64,000 bases of DNA, taken from NCBI GenBank assembly GCA_016169945.1, contig JADLSH010000147.1:310001-374000 (forward strand), written 5' to 3'. How positions within the stretch are numbered: position 1 is the stretch's first letter; every line of letters begins with the position of its first letter. Positions 33,356 to 43,778 of this stretch are shown here, piece after piece. The position numbers were made by a program, and so were the translations under genes. This DNA comes from Trachythela sp. YZ-2020 (lineage: Eukaryota; Cnidaria; Anthozoa; Malacalcyonacea; Clavulariidae). The notes beneath the pieces are model-generated. The model had not been told where the DNA came from. It did not search any database and worked only from the letters and a program-made list of their open reading frames with translations.

Positions 33356-34932
33356 AATTTTTGGTTATTCGGTGCATAGGGTAGATAACCTTTAATTGGA
33401 GGTGGTTTTACGAACAAACGTGGAGAGGATTCGGCGTGGGAGAAATCACATCTCGGACCCTTCAGGCAGAACCCTTTCTTGCGTAGAAAAGGGCAGAATA
33501 CAGAACTTTTTGACGCACCGGCCATGTGACGGGGTTGGGGGGCATTAATTAAGTTCTGGTGGGAAAAGTCACAGCGGTCGCCTTTTATACACCAACCACG
33601 GCGCAGAATAAATGGGCATAACGTACTGCTTTTAGATAGATTTTCATTGCTCCGATCTTTCCCTAAGTTGTTCGTATTTAGAACACTACCATTTTCACTT
33701 GCCGATATCTTAGTCGAGGCATTTTGCATAAGAGAATTTACTGGCAATGTGCAATCCTTCGAGCCTTTAGGGATATTCAAATCGTTTCCTTTATCGGAAC
33801 AGTAGATAAAAGGATTATCGCTTAAAAGAGTCGCAGACTGATCCTTATTTGAGTCAGCAGTTGAAAATATTGTGTGGTTGTCAATGTCAATTGGACTGAC
33901 ACTCCTTTGTGATTTCGCTTTGGTTGGGCAATTTTCATCAGAAACGGGCGAAGCATGTAATTGGGGATTAGCAAACAAAAGAAATTCCAAGGACTCAAAC
34001 TTTGATTTAAGCATAAAATTTTCCTGTTTAAGAATGTTAATTGCCTCATCCTGGCTTTTGATTATATTTTCCAAATCTTTTTGTTTCGATTGTATTTTCT
34101 CAATTTTAGCCACTATTTCGCCATTATTCTCATACACACTCACACATTCGCAAAGACCGAAGTTTTGGCTAACGCTGGTTGTACTCTTAATTGAATCAGG
34201 TTTACGTTGCCCACACTGAGTGCCCGTTTGCACTACAACATGCAAACTGTCGTCCTTGTTATGCTGGAAATTATCTTCACAGTTAGTTTGCGAATTTGGA
34301 CTGAAAGATAAATTTAAATTTGATACCTGTAGATCTCCGTCATTACTCGAATGGCTTAGTGATAAAGGATCATGTAGGGTAGTTGATATATCAGGCGATA
34401 AGTCTATGATATTATTATGGTCGTCATGGTTGGCCGTTCTAGCTTCGTCCAGCCCGTCGCTGATTAAACATTCTGTAGAGCAATTCGCCGACTTCGAGGA
34501 TAACGAGGCTCTGTCTACACATAGTTGTATTAATGTTTCTCTCAATAAATCTCCATCTTCTCCATTAAATGTTAGCGAGTTTTGCTTATGTGCATACCAT
34601 GAAATGACTAGATCCGTGTCCGACAATAAAAATTGTTTAGTAGAACCGCCAGGCGAGCGCCATTTGCCTTCGCCCATGACAAAACATTCGATAAATTTCT
34701 TTAAGCAATTAAGTTCTCCTGTCCATTTCAGTCGCTTCCCGTCATATTCTAAGTTTTCCAGCTTTCTCCAATCTTTTCCTGGTGAGAGAGAGTCAATTGC
34801 CGATACATTTAGACAAGATTTTCTTGCCTGAGTACTAACACTCAATTTACAACCTTCCATAGGCGATCGTATACGATTCGACTGTTTTGAAAATTCGCTT
34901 ATTTCAAAGGTAGTCAAACACACTAAGACCAC
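33157..34932 (-). CDS. LINE ORF1 with coiled coil and two CCCH zinc fingers, 591 aa
   Basis: Open along its whole length. Residues 1-265 are low in recognisable structure. About 270-315 form a coiled coil with heptad-like Lys/Glu/Leu (IEKIQSKQKDLENIIKSQ). Two CCCH fingers of spacing C-x8-C-x5-C-x3-H follow near 439-459 (CPFILRRGWCIKGDRCDFSH) and 480-500 (CPFLRKKGFCLKGPRCDFSH). The C-terminal 90 residues are Pro-rich. By position and coiled coil it is the RNA-binding ORF1 protein of the LINE. CCCH fingers in place of the more usual CCHC knuckles, PHD or esterase domains are notable. ORF2 begins inside its last 199 bases, which implies reinitiation, leaky scanning or another coupling for ORF2 translation. 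Confidence 0.85.
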   Translation of the reverse strand: MVLVCLTTFEISEFSKQSNRIRSPMEGCKLSVSTQARKSCLNVSAIDSLSPGKDWRKLENLEYDGKRLKWTGELNCLKKFIECFVMGEGKWRSPGGSTKQFLLSDTDLVISWYAHKQNSLTFNGEDGDLLRETLIQLCVDRASLSSKSANCSTECLISDGLDEARTANHDDHNNIIDLSPDISTTLHDPLSLSHSSNDGDLQVSNLNLSFSPNSQTNCEDNFQHNKDDSLHVVVQTGTQCGQRKPDSIKSTTSVSQNFGLCECVSVYENNGEIVAKIEKIQSKQKDLENIIKSQDEAINILKQENFMLKSKFESLEFLLFANPQLHASPVSDENCPTKAKSQRSVSPIDIDNHTIFSTADSNKDQSATLLSDNPFIYCSDKGNDLNIPKGSKDCTLPVNSLMQNASTKISASENGSVLNTNNLGKDRSNENLSKSSTLCPFILRRGWCIKGDRCDFSHQNLINAPQPRHMAGASKSSVFCPFLRKKGFCLKGPRCDFSHAESSPRLFVKPPPIKGYLPYAPNNQKFCHDPVSTPPSFFGSFQSALGLLETRLRRIEATSNPFPLCNPPPSYLPQPLMQIPAVYPPNRVPHW

Positions 34933-35188
34933 TTTTGCAATTTCAATCTACACAAAAATATATACGCTTCTTACCATAAGAACATCATTTGCCAAAAACA
35001 AACATTTGAAGAGATATTGCAGATTTTGTATAGACAAAGGGTCATTCCATCCATCACGAGAGCTTCGGCAGTTCCAACTCCGGTTGGTTTTATAAAAAAT
35101 TCAACCGCTTCTTTTGGCACCAGAACTTAGTAAATCCCAGGGCAGTTAGACCATTAATAGATGTATATTTGGTATAAATATCGTTTCT

Positions 35189-35212
35189 TAATTTTTTGAA
35201 CTTTTTTTGCTA
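35189..35212. repeat. 24-bp direct repeat flanking LINE, right
   Basis: Exact copy of 30211-30234, lying at the 5' side of the LINE. Confidence 0.7.
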
Positions 35213-35347
35213 CCTGACATTGAATGCGCACCAACCGGTCATTTAAATGGAGAAAGTATGACAGGCAATAGACAAATTTGGCTAACGCTGTTTACATCAG
35301 TGTGTTTACGTCGTTACAACCCAATTCACAACTTAGGATAACTCACA

Positions 35348-35442
35348 TGAATAGAACAAAAGTAACTAAGCATTAGAATTATGTATAAGAGCTATTCACT
35401 CATGTAGATCATTCTAATGCTTAGTAACCTTTGTTCTATTCA
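35348..35442. repeat. Foldback with 32-bp arms
   Basis: 35348-35379 and 35411-35442 are reverse complements with two mismatches; the loop is 31 bases. No terminal target duplication is obvious. Confidence 0.8.
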
Positions 35443-35837
35443 ATGTTTTCCCGAACTAGAACAATAGTAATTTCTGGCCTATGTATATAACAAATTTGTG
35501 GTAATTTTCTTTAACAAATAAAAATGTCTCCACATGCATAAGAAGAATGTTTGGGGGGTCCCGCGCATCAAACATTGATCAGGGGTTACATTGCCGTTTC
35601 GCCGCCCGATCTTATAGTCGCCCTGCTGAACCTCACTGCTAAATATATGCACAGGAAACCCAGCCAGCAATATTTAAAAGTGTAAGGGTCCACAATAAGA
35701 TGATGTCGTTTATGTTGAACTATAATGAACTATCTGGGTATATTTTAACATTTTAAGCAAAGACTTTTTCTCAAGAAAGACTTTTTCTTGGGGTGGGCAT
35801 TGCAGCACCTGACTGTAAAAATAGTTCAGTGGAACCC

Positions 35838-36190
35838 CGCTATCTCGAACTGTCAAGGCAAACACAAAAAGTTCGAGATATCGGGGGTTCGAGATAACCG
35901 AATCAGTGTCAAATTACAAAAAGACCATTACGGTAATTTTAAACGAAATTAAAATAACGTGGCAGATCCAATGAACCATTCAAACGACTGTTACTTGTGA
36001 ACTATACAATAAATATTATCAATACAGTTTGTGTAACAACTGTATTGTATGTATCCTAAACTGAAAAGGTGCATTCTCTATTATAGCGTGCACGCTTACG
36101 CTGCAAGTTCCAGATAATCGGGTAAATTCGGTCAAGGGGAGCGAATTTTGTTCGAGATAGCGGGGAATTCGAGATAAACGAGTAAAAATG
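35838..36190. mobile_element. Degraded pogo/Tigger-like MITE
   Basis: The left end CAGTGGAACCCCGCTATCTC is typical of pogo-group terminal repeats. Inside are repeats of TTCGAGATA, and the right side holds TTCGAGATAGCGGGG in inverted sense near 36152. The right terminus is worn, so the end is approximate. Confidence 0.6.
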
Positions 36191-36299
36191 ATTAAAGACA
36201 AAATGGTATAAACCATGTATATATGACATGGTCTAGCAAAGTAGCTACGAAACAGTACCAATAAAACTTTATAAAATTAAAGTGTTCTTGTCATGATTT

Positions 36300-38640
36300 C
36301 TTACAAAATTGTTTGCTGGGCATTAATATTCATATTTAAATTACGTTTTCCGCCTGGTTTATCTATCGCTACAATTTTCAATTGGACTGAATTGGATTAC
36401 CTCAATTTTAGGCAATGAATCTATCATGATTCATCAATTGCACCAACGCAAAAACATTCACTGGCTTACCTGAAAATTGTCCACAATTCCTCGTAGTGTT
36501 TTAAAACTCCAAATTTTGTGTTTTCTCACAGTTTTTTGTTCCGTTCTTCTTAGGGACCTTATTTTTCTGGGGTGTAGTAAAGGCGGGGGGGGGGGGATCA
36601 CGTTTCAGGAGAGGTAAAACCTCTTTCATGTTTCACATGTAAAAAATTAGCCACTTCACGAAAAATAGAGAATAACAATTTTTAACTGTGTAATTTCTAT
36701 ATATTCGAAATTGAATATTTTATGCTTTTATTAACCCTTTACCCTATTTTTAAATTTCAAAAATTAATTTCACAAAGAAAAGCTTACATGAACACTTTTC
36801 CAAAAACCAACTGATATATCTAGTACAAATCAAGAAAATACATACAGTAAGATTGCTACATCCGAAATACGAATCCAAGAACAAAAAACAACGGCAAATC
36901 ACGCCTCACGGCTAGGGATGTAAATCACGTGTCAAGACACAAAAATCCGTCATTTCACATTACACGGGAACAAATATTGGCAATTCACGGCTCACGAAAA
37001 CACCCTTTACCACCCTCTACCTGTCGTTTGCGAGGTATTTTTGTCACTCTTCCACTGAATGTCTGCCTGTGGCCCTTTATATTTATAGCTATTTAGCATT
37101 GTTCATGCCAATTAAGTTTGAGAAAATTTACTCAAAAACCTACTTGACTTCGCAATGAGAATTTTTCTGGCAAAAGTCCACCCATGCATAGAGCCTAACC
37201 CTACGGCCTTCCCTAACCACTGACCCTAACGCATTAACAGTGAGACATGAATCTATTTATCTGGGAATTTTGTCCTTGCTCCTAACTGAAATTGTAACTC
37301 TTGTCGAAGTTTGAACAGTGTTATTAATTGTTGTTTCTAGTTATTAGTATGTGACTTATATGTTAAAAGGGCCCACAGTAATTGGTTTTAACTGTTGTGG
37401 TGTCCCCGCCATTTGTCAGTCGTCACTAGTTTTGTATTGTCTTGTATTGTGTATTGTATGGTATTGTATTGTTTTGTTTAGTAAATGCATGCACATGTAA
37501 TTCGTGTAATTTTATCATTTGGCGAAGTTGTATAAATAAATAAATAAATAAATAAAAGAATTATTCGCTGCAACATGTCATATATTAGGGTTTGTGTGCA
37601 AATGAGTTATTTGGATGCCGGCAAATAAACTCGATCAGGAACGTAATATCGATGAAAAATTAGTTGAACATTATGTAATACACATGTATATTGCCTAGAA
37701 TATTGTATAAATGTTTGCTTATTTAGTTGATTTATAATAGTGGGATTGTACTCCAACGACGATCGTCAAGTCATCTAAACTAGTCAGCTAAAATTGCTTA
37801 ATTAACTTAGTAATCAAATTTTTACCACCTTCATTTCGAAACTTTATCAATAAATTTCAATTCGGACACAATTTTGCCTTGCTTACGGTATTCTGTAAAC
37901 ACAAATATTGCTATGTTCCAGGATGTGCTACCAAATTTTTTCAGTTTTAAGATTTAAATTTAATTTAGATTTGAAGCAATAGTAAAGGTGTAGGACTTTT
38001 GGCCAATTTGACTCTGTGTTGAAGTAAACTGCGAATCAGGGCATTTTGAACGCATTATTTTGCTCTGTTTTGTTTTATACTGAATAAGGCGATATTCAGA
38101 ATAAGCCGTACAGCGGCTTTCAGCTCGATTGAACAATAATAGGAACTTTAGCTTAATTAGTGGTTATGTATGACGCAGTAACTCTATAGTTCCGATTTGG
38201 GACAGGTATAAAGTTTTACACAAATCTTGTTTTCGCTCAGTTGGTTATATGCATTCGTATAGAGAAAACATCTAGTAATTCGTAAAGTTTCGAACAAGTT
38301 TTACGTAGTCATTAATTCCAGCTGTTTGGAGATCTTGGTTTGTACATCGATCGCCTCGATAAAGCCGGACTGCATGGTATGTAAGTTTATCTTCTAACAA
38401 TTGTTATTTAGTTAGTATAAGTAGTTTTCTTTTTAGGAATTTGCAAGACAAAGATTTCATCTGTTTTTCTCGTTTAGTGCATGTGATATGTACATGTATG
38501 CACAACTATTCGTGTAATCATTCGACAATCGAATTTCTATTGAACATTTGCATCGTTTTGGTGTAAGAATATTAAAGTTGCCTGTAAAATATATCAAGCT
38601 CGCCTTTTGTTTCCTCGAACCTTATTACAACGCGTCGTGA
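36300..38640. other. Long gene-free stretch
   Basis: No coding region supported. A repeat shared with the array spacer lies at 36313-36375 (GGGCATTAATATTCATA, GTTTTCCGCCTGG). A poly-G run of about 13 is near 36583-36596, TTGTATTG-type repeats are at 37430-37475, and (AAAT)n is at 37531-37555. The rest is unremarkable AT-rich DNA. Confidence 0.5.
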
Positions 38641-38647
38641 CGTAAAC

Positions 38648-38799
38648 AAAATCGTCATCTTTCGAACTATCGGCTTGCGAAGCGACCGTTACAAGCCGAT
38701 ATGTAATATTTATACAACATTATAAATCGTCATCTTCCGAACTATCGGCTTGCGAAGCGATCGTTACAAGCCGATATGTAATATTTATACAACATTATA
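38648..38799. repeat. Two-copy 76-bp tandem repeat with dyad
   Basis: 38648-38723 and 38724-38799 differ at only about two positions. Each copy contains the inverted pair ATCGGCTTG / CAAGCCGAT spaced by the AGCGA-CGTT segment. Confidence 0.85.
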
Positions 38800-39183
38800 A
38801 ATATTGTAGACAATGGAAGAATTGAAACTCTTTAAGAGTACAACATTGTTTTCTGATAATCGTGGGGAATTGTGGCACTAGAGAGGAGTTGAATGTTTGT
38901 CCTTCGGCTTCGTTCACATTGTTTTCATTTGCGTGAAATACAAAAGCTCTGACATCATCAGTCCTCGGTAAAATCCAACTTATTAATACACCTGCCTCGC
39001 CCATTTACAGCTGTACATGAGAAGAAATGAATTTGTTCTCAGCGCGTTTCTGACGGATAATTATAAGTTCATAGATTGCACATGAGGTGTACATGAAAAC
39101 ATTCTTATGTCCCAATTTTTTACTTATGTCAATTTCCCAAAATAGCTTATTCTTGTTTCATTCTTCTCAACAAATTCACTAGC

Positions 39184-40600
39184 AACTTATTTGATATCAA
39201 CCCTGTCCATATCGCTCTTCTGAATATTAGCAAACCTAATATCATTCAAATGGTTTGCTCCGGTGTTTGCTCGCAGCCAAGTTTTAAGTCGGTGCATAGG
39301 GCTAAATGAGCGTTCACTTGATGCTGAGGTGAGGGGTATGGTATAGTATAACTTGATCATCTTGTGGACTTCGGAGCATTGTTTCTCTGCAGAAGGGAAG
39401 GAGTTGAAGATATCGGCGATGGTCGAAATGCGAGAAATTAATGTTATTTTCTTCCTCTCCACATTGTAGAGACCAAGGATTGTAGGAAGGTCATCAAGTT
39501 CAATTCTCAGCTTGTCATTACCGATCAAGGCATGCGTCAGGCTATCTATAGGAAACACCCTTTAAAACATGGATCTTAACAGGATTTGCTCAATACTCCT
39601 TACGAAAGAAAAATCTTTGGCCCGAACCTCTCGTTGATACTTTCAACAATCTCATCGATGGCCTTATAATAGGATCGGCGCATGTGGTCAGCGCTTCCAT
39701 CATCTGCAGTTCTTGTGGTGGGAAGCTTCTTGGTCAGCATACTCTCTCCAGACTCCATCCATCTTGAGATTTTCCTTTGTCTACACCCGTTAGCCTTTTC
39801 TCCAACACCAGGGACATTCCAGCTTTCATCGAGGATACGCTCAAATTCTCCGTCCATAATCAGCAGATATATCAGCAATCTTTCGCGTCACATTCAAATT
39901 GAAGAGGACCTGCAGCGAAGACATCTGGTGCTTGAGAATTCCTCAGATCCTCCTTTTGGTGTCGGCAGAGATATTGGGGTCATCTTTCAGCATTTAAAGG
40001 GTTGTGCGCAGCTCGACGGTCTTCTTAAACATGACATCAGCTGAGTTGCATTCATCTGTTTTGTTCTCATGTTTGAAATCTTACTGAATTTCTTCAAACA
40101 AAATAATGCGTTCAGGGTAAGCACCTACAATTGCATGCAGAGCTTGACATAAATCCAGCGATGTTGACAACAAAGGACGTGACATTGCTTGATCTGTAAC
40201 GATCAGCTCATTGCAATGGGCAAAACAGTGTACGTAGATAGAATTTGGAGCAACATCATCTCATAAGCAAGCCAGTCGTGCTTTTCAAACCATTCTCAAA
40301 CAAAAGACCGTCCATTCCTTTTGCTGATCCTCTTGTCCTCGCTTGTATAGTCATTGGCAGCTTTTACCCAGGCTTCTTGTATGCCGGCTACGCTATCATC
40401 TACGGTCATTGTACTGGTCCTCGCAATCATCGACGTTATCTGTGACTGACTAGCTGGGCAACTGCCTGGGCGAGCAATTTCGCAGCAGCCTTTTTATTTC
40501 GCTCTGCTCTGGGCATCGTGAATTGGAATAACGTGGGCCAGGCTTCAAAGTTCGTATTTTGAAACAGTGCTCTCTAGTTTCGCCCCGAAAGTAAAAAATA
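39184..40600 (-). pseudogene. Degraded hAT-superfamily transposase (ZMYM1/TTF-like)
   Basis: On the minus strand from about 40550: a short N-terminal piece, EWFEKHDWLAYE (TTF-type zinc finger entry), YVHCFAHCNELIV, LSTSLDLCQALHAIVGAYPE, SADVMFKKT, a 92-codon piece (39878-39600) with the SGESMLTKKLPTTRT region, and finally 39558-39187. The last piece holds the hAT dimerisation motif PLTSASSERSFSPMHRLKTW. Many frameshifts and stops separate the pieces, so it is dead. The closest relatives are domesticated or transposon-borne zinc-finger MYM-type 1-like proteins. No terminal repeats were found. Confidence 0.8.
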
Positions 40601-42155
40601 TAGAAAAGAAAAGGCATTGACCTTAAAGTAAGATAGTATAGTTATGAGTGAGAATTGAAAGTTAGGTGTTAGTTGTTGTGATCGAATTGTAAGTGAGTGA
40701 TCGTGATACTGAATGTTATATCGATTGATAGAGAGAGAACGACCGATAACAGTGGTTAGTCATATTCATATAACGATTGATAAAAGAGAAATAAATATTT
40801 GAAAACAAAAGTATACAGTCCCAATTGAGAATCAGCGAAGGAATAAAATCTCACGATAGATAACTTTATAACAATAGCCTAAGCACGAGTACAAATGCCA
40901 TGCACATCAACGATTTTTGGAAAGTTTTTCAAAACTACTTGATTTCATATCTTTGAAGAAGGATAAATCGCTTGTATTGAAATGACGAGTTCGCAGTTAA
41001 TTGGTGCGCAAGCAACCAATCACAATTGCTTATTTTAGAGTTTACAACTATTTACCTATATGAGACGGTACGTAGTCAAAAGCAGTTAATAGTTATGCAC
41101 AGCCAAACCCAAGTTTAGCTCTTTCACACACGAAATAACTGGCGACGAAAACAATTACTTTATGAAAATACAAGAACGGCAGCCTTTGTACATTAAAAGA
41201 TATTTGACTACAAGTATTTAAAAGCGTGAAATTACAAAGTGGAGTGATTTGGTGAACAAAAAGAACAAGAAATAGACTTATGCAGCATAGTCGTGGTACC
41301 CTTCTTAAGTATTTACTGGAACAGAATAGTTTCTCATACTATAGGAGACGAAAATTTACAGGTAAACTCGGCCCTTACTACTTTACCCCTACACAATACA
41401 GAGTATAAAATATGCAACTGGTGTTTTAGGATAATCACAAATATTTAAATAGTTTATCCAGTTGATAAAATAAAACTTGCCCGCTTTCAATCCTTTCATT
41501 TACTATAACATTAAGCTAAGGGAAAATAGAGTTAAGACGGCAGATGTTGATACACACTTGCTATAGATTAATGGTTATCCACTGATTGGCTTATGGTTTG
41601 GTTTGGAGAAATAGTTTTTGCGGAACTGATATTCATTGACACATTGATTGCTTTTGTTGTTAAGAAAACGATTGGGACAAGATGGCGGCACGCATACATA
41701 ATTAAAGACCATTAAAATGGCGATTTCTAATAGAAAATAATAAGGAGAGCACATATTAACTCAAATTTTGCTCGAGCGATGATATATTTCTTCTTTGCCA
41801 GACTCTATCTGACTTCAGCATAGACTCAGCAATAGTTATAACTAAAAAATTCTTGCCATATTTTGTTCTAAAAGCGGCACTATTTTGGCATAGTGGTAGC
41901 CATATTAATCTTCTTGCAGGGGCTTCGACGCGAGGTGCCAGACTCGCGATGCATTCTATTATAATCAACCTAATTTTTGAGCTCATAAAAATCCTTATTT
42001 GTCTCTAACGTTGTACTTCCAAAAGCGTTTGAACTTGTTTGATTTTACAATCTTTGTGGTCGTTTACAGGTTAATTTAAATATGCATGCAAAATGAATGC
42101 ATGCAATATTTGAACGTGTTCTAAAGAACACGATGACATGAATAATGAGCAACAC
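40601..42155. other. Gene-free stretch
   Basis: AT-rich with short GA-rich runs around 40720-40745. No coding region, RNA or repeat structure recognised. Confidence 0.4.
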
Positions 42156-42157
42156 TA

Positions 42158-42338
42158 CAGGGTGTCTCATAAAAAACCGCTACCCTTAGAAATTAGAGGC
42201 TTTAGAAAAAGCCTCGACTTTGTACACTTGGGAATTTAAAATTGCTTATTTGGTTCTAATTGCATGCAAATATGCCAGACAAAGCGAAATTTCTAAAGCC
42301 TCTAATTTCTAAGGGTAGCGGTTTTTTGAGACACCCTG
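42158..42338. mobile_element. Tc1/mariner-type MITE, 181 bp
   Basis: The terminal inverted repeats are about 50 bases, starting CAGGGTGTCTCA, nearly identical apart from a 2-base indel. They are flanked by the TA dinucleotide on both sides (42156-42157 and 42339-42340), the hallmark of mariner insertion. The inner sequence is too short for a transposase. Confidence 0.95.
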
Positions 42339-42853
42339 TATGATCATTCGCATTAGAATATATATTTATCTGGTAATGGTCCATGACCTTCGGGAAGCTT
42401 TTCCCTAGCCAAAGTTTTATTTCGTAGTACATTACACAATTGAATTTGGGTCGGTTGTTCATCGTCGTGTTTAGGAGGCTAAAATAGTTAACAACAATAT
42501 ATTTAAACAATTTAGTGCATGATGCATTATTTAGTCTTTACAGTCAGTACCACGAAGAACGATACAGAAACATGCTAAATAGAAAAAAACTTCGGATTGA
42601 CGTATAGAATATATAAGAAAAAGTGATTAGCATGAATATGCCGTTCACGTCTGCGACCGGAATTCAATTACTGCAATATCCAAAGTCTGATTATATGTCC
42701 GCATCAGTCGCATGCATGTGAGAGGAATACCAGTCTGACACTGCTGAACAGCACTGCATGGCCAATTAACAATTAGTCTCCGAGGATGAGGTGATTATAT
42801 AAGGAATTGGCTAATAGTGTAATTAGCTGAATACAGTAGAGGCTAAATCAATA

Positions 42854-43735
42854 ATGCCTCCTAAGAAGAAACCCCCTAAAAGCAATGATATAAGTGATAC
42901 AAGTGTAGTATCACAACAAGATTCTGTCGAAGACAAAGTCAATATGGCGTCTCTTCCTTCGGGGCTGGAAGACTTTCTAGATAAACGCTTGAATCGGCAG
43001 ACTGTACAAATAAACGAGCTATTCGTAAAGTTCACTGAATCGACGAAAACTGAGTTTCAATCTATTAAGGAAAGTCAAAATTTTCTCTCCACTAAATTTG
43101 ATGAATTGGTTGCTTCGATTACTGTGCTCAAGGTCGAGAATAAAGAAATTCGTAAAATGAACTCTCAGCTACAAGATCGAATCAATGTTTTGGAGAAGCA
43201 GTGTACCTCAACTGATATTGAATCTGAGAATCTGAAAAGATACATGCGAAGAGACCTGCTGGAGATACACGGAGTTCCTGAAAGTTCAGCAGAAAACACC
43301 AATGATCTTGTATTGCGAGTATCTGGTTTAATTGCTCCTGAATTAAATATTAGCGAAGCGGACATATCCATAAGTCATCGCTTGCCAGCTGCAGAGGGAA
43401 AAATCAAACCAATTATAGTCAAATTTACCAGACGAGATACTCGCGATGCTATCTACAGAAAGAAGCGAAATCTTAATTCGAAGAGTTCTCTGGATCTTGG
43501 CTTTCAGCAGAATAATCGTTTGTATATTAATGAAAGCCTTACTGCTAATTCCCGAGCTATCCTGTATGAAGTTAAGAAGTTCAAAAGATCACATTTTTTC
43601 AAGTTCGTTTGGACCAAGCAAGGGAAAATATTATTAAAGAAAGAGGATAGCCACTCGGTTCATGTGTTTACTACGATGAAAGAATTTGAAGAGTTTAACA
43701 GAGGTTATAATCGCCGACTTAACGAAACTGCATAA
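42854..43735 (+). CDS. LINE ORF1 protein, 293 aa, coiled coil plus RRM-like domain
   Basis: Starts MPPKKKPPKSND, a basic head. A long coiled coil covers about 55-120 (IKESQNFLSTKFDELVASIT, NKEIRKMNSQLQDRINVLEK). The second half resembles the RNA-binding domain of L1-type ORF1 proteins, with RDLLEIHGVPE, ISISHRLP, KPIIVKFTRRDTRDAIYRKK and RLYINESLT. It probably trimerises and coats LINE RNA. Fully open, unlike the ORF2 that follows 43 bases downstream. It shares no CCCH fingers with the ORF1 of the minus-strand LINE, so the two are different families. Confidence 0.85.
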   Translation: MPPKKKPPKSNDISDTSVVSQQDSVEDKVNMASLPSGLEDFLDKRLNRQTVQINELFVKFTESTKTEFQSIKESQNFLSTKFDELVASITVLKVENKEIRKMNSQLQDRINVLEKQCTSTDIESENLKRYMRRDLLEIHGVPESSAENTNDLVLRVSGLIAPELNISEADISISHRLPAAEGKIKPIIVKFTRRDTRDAIYRKKRNLNSKSSLDLGFQQNNRLYINESLTANSRAILYEVKKFKRSHFFKFVWTKQGKILLKKEDSHSVHVFTTMKEFEEFNRGYNRRLNETA

Positions 43736-43778
43736 CAGCTAAGTCTATTTTTTTTTTTTTTTCGTCTTTGTTATTTAA

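Larger units (their letters stand above)
30235..35188 (-). mobile_element. Nearly complete CR1/L2-like LINE, minus strand (~4.95 kb)
   Basis: Bounded by the 24-bp direct repeat. Order on the minus strand: 5' UTR (35188-34933), ORF1 (34932-33157), ORF2 (33355-30466, overlapping ORF1 by 199 bases in another frame), then a 3' UTR with an (ATT)n/(TAA)n run near 30290-30303. ORF1 is open; ORF2 has one frameshift near 31095. The small number of lesions implies a recent insertion. If the microsatellite is the true 3' end, the boundary is near 30290 rather than 30235. Confidence 0.85.

Noticed and set aside
34220..34831. 203-codon plus-strand open frame
   Set aside because: Antisense to the well-supported LINE ORF1 (coiled coil, CCCH fingers); no domain of its own.
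39184..40600. Host ZMYM1-type gene
   Set aside because: Many frameshifts and stops; a dead hAT copy explains it better than a domesticated gene.
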